NCBI RefSeq assembly: GCF_000147815.2
Contig: NC_015957.1
Location: 4,278,001 to 4,342,000, forward strand
Direction: 5' to 3'
DNA: 64,000 nucleotides
From: Streptomyces violaceusniger Tu 4113
GTDB taxonomy: Bacteria; Actinomycetota; Actinomycetes; Streptomycetales; Streptomycetaceae
Below, in pieces: positions 46,948 to 55,538 of this stretch. The notes under the pieces are model-generated. The model was not told the origin of the DNA. It made no database searches and was given only the letters and a program-made list of their open reading frames with translations. Made by a program: the position numbers and the translations under genes. Position 1 is the first letter of the stretch. Every line of letters begins with the position of its first letter.

Positions 46948-46971
46948 CCGTTAGTACGGAGGCCCATAGTA
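46948..46971 (-). promoter_or_regulatory. candidate BlaI operator before blaI-like gene
   Basis: CCGTTAGTA (46948-46956, reverse complement TACTAACGG) and TAGTA (46967-46971) lie 16-39 nt before the blaI-like start. CCGT-TAGT-ACGG (46948-46959) also forms a short inverted repeat. The TACTAACGG element matches the one before DUF6153. Confidence 0.45.
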
Positions 46972-47091
46972 GAGACCCCTCGGGGAGGCCCCGCACGTGG
47001 CCGTCGGGAAATCCTCAACTCGCCCTGCCCGCGATACGCTTGACGCCACGCGCATTCAACATCCGCACGGTTCGAGGGAAGGGAAGTCCGG

Positions 47092-47622
47092 GTGACTGGT
47101 CTCAACAAGGGGCTTCGGAAAATCGAGGTGGCGCTCAAGTGGGATCCGAGTCCCACCGGTGAGCCGCCCCATGATCTCGACATCGTGGCGGGGACGTACC
47201 GCGCCGCCGATCCGTACGGTGAGCCCGCGTATCTCGTCCACTTCGACAGCCGCTCACCGGACGGCACCATCAACCTCAACAGGGACAGCCGCACCGGTCA
47301 GGGCCTTGGCGTCGACGAGTCCATGACCCTTGAACTCGAACGGCTGTCGTCCGAATACTCGCGGGTGGTCGTCGGGATAGTCATCCAGCGGAGCTCGGGA
47401 CGGAAGGCCTTCGGAGATGTTCCGAACACCAGCGTCCGGATTCTCAACGGATACACCGAGCTGATTAAGAGCGACTTCACCGGTGTCTCAGAAGCCACTG
47501 CCGCCACGGTGGCGGTATTCACCCGGGACGACTCGGGGGAATGGGGAATGCAGAGCGCTTTTCGTGGATTCGACACGGATCCCGAAGACTTTGGGCGGCT
47601 CATGGGCCAGGACTATTCCTGA
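47092..47622 (+). CDS. TerD-family protein
   Basis: The protein has 176 residues from GTG 47092, with GAGGGAAGGGAAG upstream. The TerD fold is recognisable: VALKWDPSP near 13-21, HDLDIVAGTY near 27-36 with the calcium-binding Asp pair, then HFDSRSPDGTINLNRD and the FGDVPNTSVRIL strand. TerD/CABP proteins bind Ca2+ and occur in tellurite-resistance-type and stress gene sets. In Streptomyces many paralogues exist and affect differentiation. Here it stands alone, divergent from blaI-like and convergent with the VWA pair. Confidence 0.9.
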   Translation: MTGLNKGLRKIEVALKWDPSPTGEPPHDLDIVAGTYRAADPYGEPAYLVHFDSRSPDGTINLNRDSRTGQGLGVDESMTLELERLSSEYSRVVVGIVIQRSSGRKAFGDVPNTSVRILNGYTELIKSDFTGVSEATAATVAVFTRDDSGEWGMQSAFRGFDTDPEDFGRLMGQDYS

Positions 47623-47647
47623 GGGTCCGGGCTGCCGGGGCCCGGGT

Positions 47648-47686
47648 GGCGCGCGGCCCGCACGGTGAAGGTGCGGGCCGCGCGCC
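47648..47686. terminator. bidirectional terminator between TerD and VWA-pair genes
   Basis: A perfect 16-bp stem (47648-47663 and 47671-47686) with a 7-nt loop lies between converging stop codons at 47622 and 47715. Confidence 0.88.
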
Positions 47687-47714
47687 GATTCCGGACATCG
47701 GGTCAGATATCGGG

Positions 47715-48563
47715 TCAGGCGTCGTTCGGCGGGCGGCCCGGGAAGCGCGGCCCGCGGGTGAGGGTGTAGCCGCCCACCCCGGCGAGCGCCGCCAGCGCCG
47801 CGCCGATCACGGTCCACACCCACCGGTCCGACCACCAGCCGGAGCCCCAGTCGTCCGCCGGCTCGGCGACCGCGTGCGGGATGTCCCCGCTCTTGTCGTC
47901 CGCGGAATCCGAGGACGTGTCGCCCGGCGGCTCGGAGCCCGTGCCGGGGGCCGTCCCGGACCGCAGCACCGGATTGAGCGGGGTCACGTCCCCGCCGTCG
48001 GCGTGCGCCCCGCCCGCATCCGGTACGGACGCCTCCACTTCGGCGTCGATCGGCAGCCCGAGGTCCTCGGCGGGCAGATCGACGACGGTGAGCCGCACGT
48101 AATAGGCGCCCTGCAGCGGGTCGTTGGCCCAGCGCTCGGACCAGGACCGCACCTGGCGCAGGGTGCAGCTCACGGTGACCGACCCGTCCTGCCGGCCCGC
48201 CCTGCGCGCCGGAGTGCCCGAGGCACACGCCTGGTGGCGGCGCAGACCGTCGTAGACATCGAGCTGCCAGGTGGCGCTGCCGTGCCGGCTCGAACCGTCG
48301 GGCAGCTTCAGCTCCGCCTCGACCTTGGGGATCTGCCCGGCGGCGGCCGGGAACACCCAGTACAGATAGTCGCCGGTGGAGGCCGCCGCGGTGGCCTTCT
48401 GACCGGGCTTGATCTCGGTGGCGGTACGGAAGTTCGTGCCCGCCTCGGTGGGGGCGCCGTCCTTCTTGTCGTCCGTGCCGTCCGCGGCGGCCGGAGCGGC
48501 GGCGGTCAGCCAGGCGGCGGCACACAGGGTGAGCGCGGCGCTCACGGTACGCAGAACTCGCAT
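47715..48563 (-). CDS. secreted, C-terminally anchored protein paired with VWA protein
   Basis: The protein has 282 residues. ATG 48563 overlaps the VWA stop by one base (TGATG), so the two are coupled. A signal peptide (LRTVSAALTLCAAAWLTAAAPAAA, about 4-27) is followed by a beta-rich ectodomain (TEIKPGQKATAAASTGDYLYWVFPAA and beyond) with three cysteines, an acidic Ser/Asp/Pro-rich stalk (about 195-240) and a membrane helix (VWTVIGAALAALAGVGGYTL, about 250-270). The ectodomain resembles the C-terminal half of its VWA partner. Function is unknown; a cell-surface complex with the partner is likely. Confidence 0.82.
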   Translation of the reverse strand: MRVLRTVSAALTLCAAAWLTAAAPAAADGTDDKKDGAPTEAGTNFRTATEIKPGQKATAAASTGDYLYWVFPAAAGQIPKVEAELKLPDGSSRHGSATWQLDVYDGLRRHQACASGTPARRAGRQDGSVTVSCTLRQVRSWSERWANDPLQGAYYVRLTVVDLPAEDLGLPIDAEVEASVPDAGGAHADGGDVTPLNPVLRSGTAPGTGSEPPGDTSSDSADDKSGDIPHAVAEPADDWGSGWWSDRWVWTVIGAALAALAGVGGYTLTRGPRFPGRPPNDA

Positions 48564-49831
48564 CAGTTGGACCTCCAGACGGTGACACGCCAGCGGGCCA
48601 GCCAGCCCCACAGCAACCCCGCGAGCAGCCCGCCCACGGTGAGCACGCCCAGCAGCATCCAGCCGCGGCCCAGGCCGAAGGCGGCCACATCGGCGGGCGG
48701 ATCGTCGTTGCCGACCACATCGACGGCGAGCTCCACCGGAAGGCCCGGAGCGCGCTTGACGGACGCGGGCGCGGAGAAGGACTGGCTCAGCTCCAGGCAC
48801 ACCGTCCGCGCGGTCTTGTCCTCGTCGTCGTCCACATCGGCGACCGGATAGCGCAGCCCGCTGGACATGACGTCCGTACGGCCGCTGCCCGCCTCGCTGC
48901 CGCGCACCAGCTCCTGGCCGCCCGGGGTCATCGCCCGCAGCAGAACGCCGTAATCCGGGTCGACGGCGCGGTCCACGGCCACGCTCGCCGAGGCCCGCAG
49001 CTCCTGACCGGGCGCCACCCGCATCCGGTACCAGCGGTGTTCGCCGAAGCTCTCCCGGTCGCTGTACAGGCCGGAGCCCAGGTAGGGAGCCTTCGCGCAC
49101 TGTGCGGCGCCTTGCACCGGCGTGGGCGTCTGCACGGGGGTGTCGGCGGAGCGCCGGACGAGCTGCTTGATACGGCTGGAGAGCTGGTCCCGGTGCTGGA
49201 TCGCCGTATAGGTGCCACCGGTGGCCTCGGCGATGCAGCTGAGCTGCTCGCGGACCTTGCGGTCCAGCGTCAGCCCGAGCGTGTCGACGACCAGATGGGT
49301 TCCCTGGGCGGCCAGTTCACGGGCCACATCACACGGGTCGGGCTGACCGCAGGAGTCCTCGCCGTCCGTGATCAGCACGATCCGGCGGGTCCCCTCGCCG
49401 CTGGAGAGGTCCTTGGACGCGCCGCGCAGCGCGAGCCCGATGGGCGTCCAGCCGGTGGGGCGCAGCGTGGCGACGGCGGCCTTGGCCTCGGTGCGGTCGA
49501 CCTGGCCCACCGGGTAGAGCTGCTCGCTGTCCCGGCAGCCGGCCACGCGGTCCTTGCCCGGGTAATTGGCGCCGAGGGTGCGGATGCCCAGCCGCACCTC
49601 CTCGGGAGTGGCGTCCAGCACCTCGTTGAACGCCTGTTTCGCTGCCGCCATCCGGGTGTCGCCGTCGACGTCGCGGGCCCGCATGGAGCCGCTGACGTCG
49701 AGCACCAGCTCGACCTTCGGGGAATCGGGAGCCGGTTCGCCGGCCATCGCGGCGGGAGGGGATATCAGGCCGCAGGCGAGGGCCGCGAGCAGCCCCAACG
49801 CGCCTGTCGCCAGACGTTTCTTTATGATCAC
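48563..49831 (-). CDS. membrane-anchored von Willebrand factor A protein
   Basis: The protein has 422 residues from GTG 49831. A signal peptide (1-30) leads to a VWA domain (about 38-215) with the complete MIDAS start DVSGS (Asp45, Ser47, Ser49), the threonine in PTGWTPIG and the Asp of ITDGEDS. A beta-sandwich region (about 240-380) and a C-terminal membrane helix (LLGVLTVGGLLAGLLWGWLA) follow, leaving a short cytoplasmic tail. VWA domains bind protein ligands through a metal ion; the ligand is not known. It is followed directly by a related ectodomain protein. Confidence 0.88.
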   Translation of the reverse strand: MIIKKRLATGALGLLAALACGLISPPAAMAGEPAPDSPKVELVLDVSGSMRARDVDGDTRMAAAKQAFNEVLDATPEEVRLGIRTLGANYPGKDRVAGCRDSEQLYPVGQVDRTEAKAAVATLRPTGWTPIGLALRGASKDLSSGEGTRRIVLITDGEDSCGQPDPCDVARELAAQGTHLVVDTLGLTLDRKVREQLSCIAEATGGTYTAIQHRDQLSSRIKQLVRRSADTPVQTPTPVQGAAQCAKAPYLGSGLYSDRESFGEHRWYRMRVAPGQELRASASVAVDRAVDPDYGVLLRAMTPGGQELVRGSEAGSGRTDVMSSGLRYPVADVDDDEDKTARTVCLELSQSFSAPASVKRAPGLPVELAVDVVGNDDPPADVAAFGLGRGWMLLGVLTVGGLLAGLLWGWLARWRVTVWRSN

Positions 49832-49998
49832 CGGCGCATCTTATGGACCTTCACCTGACGGATCCAAAAGCCCGGCGCCGCGGCCGGGGGTATACCGCGC
49901 CGGGTGTACGGCAGGTGTCGGGGTACTCCCCCGGGAGGGGACGAGAATCCGTCTGGTGTCAGCTCCAGCGTTCGCATCCTCCTCTTAGGGTTGCGGGT

Positions 49999-52803
49999 AT
50001 GGATCTCCGAAAGACCCGGCTGCGAGGCCGGCGCCTGGCCGCCGCCGTGGCCGCCGCGGCCGTCCTCGCAGGCGCGGGCACCTGGGCGGCCGCCGCCTCC
50101 GACGACCGGCCGGCCGTGCACCGCCAGGACCGCGTGCTGGACATGCCGGGCGCGCGCATCGACACCTCGTACTTCACCTCGGGCACCGGCCGCAGGCCCG
50201 CGGTCCTGCTCGCCCACGGCTTCGGCGGCAGCAAGGACGACGTACGCGACCGGGCCGAGGAGCTGGCCCGCGACGGATACGCCGTGCTCACCTGGTCGGC
50301 GCGTGGATTCGGCAGATCCACGGGGAAGATCGGGCTGAACGACCCGGAGCATGAGGTGGCCGATGCCCGGCGGCTGATCGACTGGCTGGCGAAACGCCCC
50401 GAGGTGCGGCTCGATGGCCAGGGCGACCCCCGGGTGGGCGTCGCCGGCGCCTCCTACGGCGGGGCGATCTCCCTGCTCGCCGCCGGATACGACCGCCGGG
50501 TGGACGCCATCGCGCCCGAGATCACCTACTGGAACCTCGCCGACGCGCTCTTCCCGAACGGTGTCTACAAAAAGCTCTGGACCGGGCTGTTCTTCACCAC
50601 CGGCTCGGCCGACCTCACCCAGGCCCAGGGCGGCCAGGAGGACGCGAACGGCGGCGGAGGAGCGGGCGGCGGAAGGGGCCAGTCGGGCCCGGGAGGCGCG
50701 AACGGCGGGGCGGGCCAGGGAGCCCAGGCAGGCCCGGGAGGCGCGAACGGCGCAGCGGACGAGAGCGGCGGGAAGGCCCTGGGAGGCCAGGGCTGCGGCC
50801 GCTTCGAGAAGCGGCTGTGCGAGATGTACGAGCGGGTCGCGGTCGCCGGAAAGCCCGACGCCGCCGCCCGCCGGCTGCTCGAGGCCCGCAGCCCCTCCGC
50901 CGTGGCCGGCCGGATCAAGGTCCCCACGCTGATCCTCCAGGGACAGGCCGACTCCCTCTTCCCCCTCGGCCAGGCCGATGAGATGGCGAAGTCGATCCGG
51001 GCCGCCGGGGCGCCGGTCGCCGTCGACTGGACGGCCGGAGGACATGACGGTGGCGACCGCGAGACCTCGCGGGTGGCGGCGCGCACCCGCGCCTGGTTCG
51101 ACCGCTACCTCAAGGGCGACAAGGGCGCCGACACCGGCCCCGCCTTCCGGATCAGCCGCACCGGCGGCATCGACACCACCAACGGCGCGGTGCAGCTACG
51201 CGGCGCCACCGGCGACCGCTACCCGGGCCTGGGCGACGGCACCCGGAAGGTGGCACTGCCCGGACGCGAGCAGTCGTTCGCCAACCCGCCCGGGGCGGGG
51301 CCGCCCTCCATCTCCACGGTGCCGGGCGTGGCCGGGCTCTCCCAGGCGTCCTCGCTCGGCGTCGGCCTCTCCCTCGACATCCCGGGCCAGTTCGCACGGT
51401 TCGACTCGGCGCGGCTGGGCCGGCCCCTGCGCATCACCGGATCGCCCGAGGTGAAGGTGCGGGTCAAGGCCGACGCGGAGGACGCCGTCCTGTTCGCCAA
51501 GGTCTACGACGTGGGGCCGGACGGGCAGCAGGTGCTGCCCGAGCAACTGGTCACGCCGCTGCGCGTCACCGGCGCGAAGCAGGGCCGTACCGTCACCGTG
51601 CGGCTGCCCGCCGTCGACCATGAGCTCATCGCGGGCCATCGGCTGCGGCTCGTCCTCGCCTCCACCGATCTCGGCTACGCCTCCCCGACCGAGCCCGCCA
51701 CCTACACGGTCGGGCTCGTGGACGGCGGCCTGAGGGTTCCCACCGCCCCCGCGGTGCACACCCAGCCCGCCCCGCTGCCCGCGTGGGTGTGGGGGCTGCC
51801 GCTCGTCGCCGCCGTGGTGGCGCTCGTGCTGGTGCTGACCGGCAGGCGGCGTACGGCCACTCCCGCGCCCGACCCCGAACTGGCCGAGGTGCCCCTGCAG
51901 ATCACCGGTCTCAGCAAGCGATACGCCAAGTCCGCCGACCGCTACGCGGTACGCGAGCTGTCCTTCCGCGTCGAGAAGGGGCAGGTGCTCGGGCTCCTCG
52001 GGCCCAACGGCGCGGGCAAGACCACCACCTTGCGCATGCTGATGGGGCTCATCGCCCCCGACGAGGGCGAGATCCGGGTCTTCGGCCAGGCCATCAGGCC
52101 CGGCGCGCCCGTGCTCTCCCGCGTCGGCGCCTTCGTCGAGGGGGCGGGCTTCCTGCCGCATCTGACCGGCAGCGCCAACCTGGAGCTGTACTGGCGGGCC
52201 ACCGGCCGCCCCGCCGCCGACGCCCATATCGAGGAGGCACTGGAGATCGCGGGCCTGGGCAGCGCGCTGGAGCGTGCGGTGCGCACCTACTCCCAGGGCA
52301 TGCGGCAGCGGCTCGCCATCGCCCAGGCCATGCTGGGCCTGCCCGATCTGCTGATCCTCGACGAACCGACCAACGGCCTCGACCCGCCGCAGATCCGCGA
52401 GATGCGCGAGGTGATGATCCGGTACGCCGCCGAGGGACGCACGGTGATCGTTTCCAGCCATCTCCTGGCGGAGGTCGAGCAGTCCTGTACCCATCTGGTC
52501 GTCATGGACCGCGGCCGGCTCATCCAGGCGGGCCCGGTCGGCGAGATCACCGGCAACGGCGCCAGTGTGCTGGTGGGCCACGACGGCGAGCTGAGCGAGG
52601 CCCACCTCGACAAGGTGAACGCGCTGCCCGGTATCGTCTCCGCCGCCCGCACCGCCGACGGACTGCTCGTCGAGCTCGACGGGACCACCCCGGCGCGGCT
52701 GCTCGCCGAACTGGTGCGGCTGGAGATCCCGGTGACCAGCTTCGGGCCCAACCGGCGCCTGGAAGACGCCTTCTTGACGCTGATTGCAGGAGGATCCGCG
52801 TGA
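49999..52803 (+). CDS. extracellular alpha/beta hydrolase fused to ABC transporter ATPase
   Basis: The protein has 934 residues; ATG 49999 is chosen because it precedes a good signal-anchor (about 10-35). Residues 60-400 form an S15/X-Pro-peptidase-like alpha/beta hydrolase with nucleophile motif GASYGG (Ser153), interrupted by a Gly/Ala-rich insert (about 210-270). A jelly-roll region (400-590) and a second membrane helix (595-617) follow. Residues 630-930 are an ABC ATPase with Walker A GPNGAGKTT near 668, signature YSQGM near 764 and Walker B LLILDEPTNG near 785. The topology therefore places the hydrolase outside and the ATPase inside. The permease gene follows with GTGA overlap. The substrate is unknown; peptide or drug export or processing is possible. 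Confidence 0.88.
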   Translation: MDLRKTRLRGRRLAAAVAAAAVLAGAGTWAAAASDDRPAVHRQDRVLDMPGARIDTSYFTSGTGRRPAVLLAHGFGGSKDDVRDRAEELARDGYAVLTWSARGFGRSTGKIGLNDPEHEVADARRLIDWLAKRPEVRLDGQGDPRVGVAGASYGGAISLLAAGYDRRVDAIAPEITYWNLADALFPNGVYKKLWTGLFFTTGSADLTQAQGGQEDANGGGGAGGGRGQSGPGGANGGAGQGAQAGPGGANGAADESGGKALGGQGCGRFEKRLCEMYERVAVAGKPDAAARRLLEARSPSAVAGRIKVPTLILQGQADSLFPLGQADEMAKSIRAAGAPVAVDWTAGGHDGGDRETSRVAARTRAWFDRYLKGDKGADTGPAFRISRTGGIDTTNGAVQLRGATGDRYPGLGDGTRKVALPGREQSFANPPGAGPPSISTVPGVAGLSQASSLGVGLSLDIPGQFARFDSARLGRPLRITGSPEVKVRVKADAEDAVLFAKVYDVGPDGQQVLPEQLVTPLRVTGAKQGRTVTVRLPAVDHELIAGHRLRLVLASTDLGYASPTEPATYTVGLVDGGLRVPTAPAVHTQPAPLPAWVWGLPLVAAVVALVLVLTGRRRTATPAPDPELAEVPLQITGLSKRYAKSADRYAVRELSFRVEKGQVLGLLGPNGAGKTTTLRMLMGLIAPDEGEIRVFGQAIRPGAPVLSRVGAFVEGAGFLPHLTGSANLELYWRATGRPAADAHIEEALEIAGLGSALERAVRTYSQGMRQRLAIAQAMLGLPDLLILDEPTNGLDPPQIREMREVMIRYAAEGRTVIVSSHLLAEVEQSCTHLVVMDRGRLIQAGPVGEITGNGASVLVGHDGELSEAHLDKVNALPGIVSAARTADGLLVELDGTTPARLLAELVRLEIPVTSFGPNRRLEDAFLTLIAGGSA
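50616..50800. repeat. Gly/Ala-rich low-complexity insert
   Basis: GC-rich near-repeats inside the hydrolase domain, including two copies of GGCCCGGGAGGCGCGAACGG, encode a Gly/Ala/Gln/Asn-rich loop. The frame is kept, so the loop is probably tolerated as a surface insertion. Confidence 0.7.
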
Positions 52804-53654
52804 GCTCCCTGTCCCAGGTCGCGCCCGGCTACCGGGCCCATCACACCCTGCCGCTGCGGGTCGAGGCCGTACGGCAGCTACGCCGCCGCCGGACCCTGGT
52901 CATGGCGCTGGTGCTGGCGCTGCTGCCGTTCGTCCTCGTCGCCGCGTTCGCCATCGGCGGCACCCCCGAGGGGCAGGAGGACCGGGTCACCCTGATGGCC
53001 ACGGCCACCGCATCCGGCGCCAACCTCGCCGCCACCGCGCTGTTCGTCTCGGCCGCCTTTTTGCTGGTCGTGCCGGTGGCGCTGTTCTGCGGTGACACCG
53101 TGGCCTCCGAGGCGAGCTGGTCCTCGCTGCGCTATCTGCTGGCCGCGCCCGTGCCCCGGGCCCGGCTGCTGGGGAGCAAGGTGGCGGTGGCCCTCGCGTT
53201 CAGCGCGGCCGCCATGGTGCTGCTGCCGCTGGTCGCGCTCGCGGTGGGCACCGTCGCGTACGGCTGGGGGCCGCTGCAGATGCCCACGGGCGGTGAACTG
53301 CCGATCGGGGACGCCCTCGTCCGGCTCGCCCTGGTGGTGCTGTACATCTTCCTGTCCCAGCTGGTCACGGCCGCCCTCGCGTTCTGGCTCTCGACCGTCA
53401 CCGACGCGCCGCTGGGCGCGGTGGGCGGCGCGGTGGGGCTCACCATCGTGGGCAATGTGCTGGACGCGGTCACGGCGCTCGGCTCCTGGCGCGACTTCCT
53501 GCCCGCGCACTGGCAGTTCGCGTGGGCGGACGCACTCCAGCCCCATATGGAGTGGGGCGGAATGGTGAAGGGCGTCTCGGTGTCCGTCGCCTACGCGCTG
53601 GTGCTCCTCGCGTTCGCCTACCGTGGCTTCGGCCGCAAGGACGTGGTGTCCTAG
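52800..53654 (+). CDS. ABC-2 type permease
   Basis: The protein has 284 residues from GTG 52800, overlapping the ATPase stop, with AGGAGG upstream at 52788. Six membrane helices are visible (about 33-53, 78-100, 120-150, 172-192, 205-228 and 255-275), the plan of ABC-2 permeases. It pairs with the ATPase domain of the fusion protein encoded just before it. The ectodomain between the first two helices is short, so substrate capture would depend on the partner's extracellular hydrolase domain. Confidence 0.88.
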   Translation: MSSLSQVAPGYRAHHTLPLRVEAVRQLRRRRTLVMALVLALLPFVLVAAFAIGGTPEGQEDRVTLMATATASGANLAATALFVSAAFLLVVPVALFCGDTVASEASWSSLRYLLAAPVPRARLLGSKVAVALAFSAAAMVLLPLVALAVGTVAYGWGPLQMPTGGELPIGDALVRLALVVLYIFLSQLVTAALAFWLSTVTDAPLGAVGGAVGLTIVGNVLDAVTALGSWRDFLPAHWQFAWADALQPHMEWGGMVKGVSVSVAYALVLLAFAYRGFGRKDVVS

Positions 53655-53683
53655 ACGGCCACGGAACCACGGTCACGGCCGTC
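53654..53683. terminator. short hairpin between convergent permease and monooxygenase
   Basis: A 7-bp stem (53654-53660 and 53677-53683) with a 16-nt loop lies in the 40-nt convergent gap. The stem is short and overlaps the last base of the permease stop codon. Confidence 0.4.
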
Positions 53684-53694
53684 GGGCGGCCCGG

Positions 53695-54876
53695 TCAGTA
53701 GTCCTTGAGAGTGTAGGAATTGACCACCTCGTAGAAACTGTCACCGATATAGCTCGGGTTGGTGTCGGGATCCTGCCCGCGCGATGCGGTCTCCGCGTCC
53801 TTCCGTGCCTTGATGTCCAGCGCGAGCTGCTGGTTGGCCGCCGTATAGCCCCGCAGCTCGCGCTCATAGGCGGCGAAGGCCGCGGTGTGGTCGCCGCCGG
53901 CGGCCTTGAGCTCGCCCGCCAGGACATAGGCACCGACCATGGCCACGCTGGTGCTCTGCCCGGACATCGGCGAGCCGCAGTAACCGGCGTCGCCGACCAG
54001 GGCCACCCGGCCACGGGACCAGGAGTCCATATGGATCTGGGCCGCCGCGTCGAGGTGGAAGTCGGGCGCCCCCCACATGTACTCCAGCAGCCGTGGCATC
54101 TCCCAACGCGCGTCCTTGTGCCGCTCGGCCACCAGCCGCTTCTGATCCGAGACGGTCCGGGAGCCGAGGAGTTCGGCGGGCGGTTCGTCCGAGTCGATGC
54201 CGACGTAGACCCGGACCTCGGTGTTCTCGCGGACACTCATCACCATGCCGCCCCAGACGTCGCCGGACATCTGGTAGATGACCTCCCAGCGGTCGAGGCC
54301 CAGATAGTTCGGCGCCGTCCACACGCCCAGATAACCCCCCATATGGTGAAGGAACTTCCCCTCCGGGCCGAAGACCAGCGCCCGGGTGGAGGAGTGCACC
54401 CCGTCGGCCGCCAGCACGATGTCGAAGCCGCGCGAACCGCCCCGGTGGAAGGTGACCGCCACCTCATCGGGGCCCTGGGCGAGCGAGGCGATCGAATCGT
54501 TGAAGAGGTACTCGATCCCGTCGCCGCCCGCGGCCAGCAGAACCGAGGACAGATCGTCCCGGAGAATCTCGACGTCGGGGCTGTCGAAATGTCCGCCACT
54601 CGCGGTGCGCTCGGTGGTGCTGAACAGCTCCTTTCCGTCGCCGTCGACCATCGACATACCGCGCAGCCCGGTGCGGCGCGCCCGGATCTCCTCCAGCACA
54701 CCCATACGCGCGCCCACTTCCAGCGCCGGGCCTCGTACGTCGATCGCCTGTCCGCCCGGGCGCGGCCCCGCGGCGCGCTCCACCACGGAGACCCGGAAGC
54801 CATGGCGGTCCAGCCAGTAGGCGAGGGCGGGCCCGGCGATACTGGCGCCGGAAATCAGGACCCGGGTATTGCGCAT
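53695..54876 (-). CDS. FAD-dependent monooxygenase (PHBH fold)
   Basis: The protein has 393 residues from ATG 54876, with GGAAGGGA about 12 nt upstream. It shows the first FAD motif SGASIAGPALAYWL (9-22), a DG motif near 160 (LAADGVHSSTR) and the second FAD motif GDAGYCGSP (near 295). This is the p-hydroxybenzoate-hydroxylase-like group used for aromatic hydroxylation and antibiotic oxidation (for example TetX-like enzymes). It is much less like MonCI than the enzyme at 6493-7923 is. It stands alone with a long upstream region. The substrate is unknown. Confidence 0.9.
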   Translation of the reverse strand: MRNTRVLISGASIAGPALAYWLDRHGFRVSVVERAAGPRPGGQAIDVRGPALEVGARMGVLEEIRARRTGLRGMSMVDGDGKELFSTTERTASGGHFDSPDVEILRDDLSSVLLAAGGDGIEYLFNDSIASLAQGPDEVAVTFHRGGSRGFDIVLAADGVHSSTRALVFGPEGKFLHHMGGYLGVWTAPNYLGLDRWEVIYQMSGDVWGGMVMSVRENTEVRVYVGIDSDEPPAELLGSRTVSDQKRLVAERHKDARWEMPRLLEYMWGAPDFHLDAAAQIHMDSWSRGRVALVGDAGYCGSPMSGQSTSVAMVGAYVLAGELKAAGGDHTAAFAAYERELRGYTAANQQLALDIKARKDAETASRGQDPDTNPSYIGDSFYEVVNSYTLKDY

Positions 54877-55233
54877 GGTGTTGTCCCTTCCGAATTCAAC
54901 CACCGAATGTGGTGCCTGGAAAAAGACTGGATGGAGGTACCGACACCGCACCGACGTGGCCGACGCCGGGTCGATGACCCACCGACGCCCCGCCGACGCC
55001 ATACCGACAGGGCTCCGACGCCCCCGCACCGTAGGCGAGTTGAGACCGGAGGCGATCGGCCCGTCGGAACGCGGAACTCTGTCCTCGATTAATGAGAGTG
55101 TTACTTCGATGTGTTGTGTGGTTCCGTAGTGATCGATGAGACTAAGGAATCCGACCGGTCAGCCCAAAAGGCCGGTCGACCCGCACTGGTGACGTTCGGT
55201 CCGCCCCCCACGATCCGAACAGGATGGGACCTT

Positions 55234-55350
55234 ATGCGCAATTCGCTGGAGCACGTTCGCGTGTCCACCGCCGCCGTCACGTCCGTCTGCCCGAGACCCC
55301 GCCGGAGACCTCACCTCTCCCCGCGCGGATCGGCCACGGTCGCGGCGTAG
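55234..55350 (+). CDS. possible 38-residue leader peptide
   Basis: A short open frame starts at ATG 55234 with AGGA about 9 nt upstream and has a G/C-biased third position. The product is Arg/Ser/Pro-rich (VRVSTAAVTSVC near the start). It lies 188 nt before the glycosyltransferase gene on the same strand and may be a regulatory leader or chance. The rest of the 662-nt gap (54877-55538) shows an A/T-richer zone near 55090-55150 and no other gene. Confidence 0.3.
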   Translation: MRNSLEHVRVSTAAVTSVCPRPRRRPHLSPRGSATVAA

Positions 55351-55538
55351 CCGCCTCTCACCACTCACCGAACGGCGGATCGCCCCGGCCTTCCCGGCGA
55401 CGCCGTCCTCCGGCCTGCCCGTAGACGCATGCCCCACGCATGCCCGCGGGCCATGTGGTCTGCCCTGACCCCGGCCGGAACGTCCGCGTGCCCACGGCCC
55501 GTTCGGTGACGCATGTCTTCCAGAAAGGAACCTCTCAG

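Noticed and set aside
54877..55538. c-di-AMP or c-di-GMP riboswitch before the polysaccharide operon
   Set aside because: The conserved core sequences of these riboswitches could not be found by eye.
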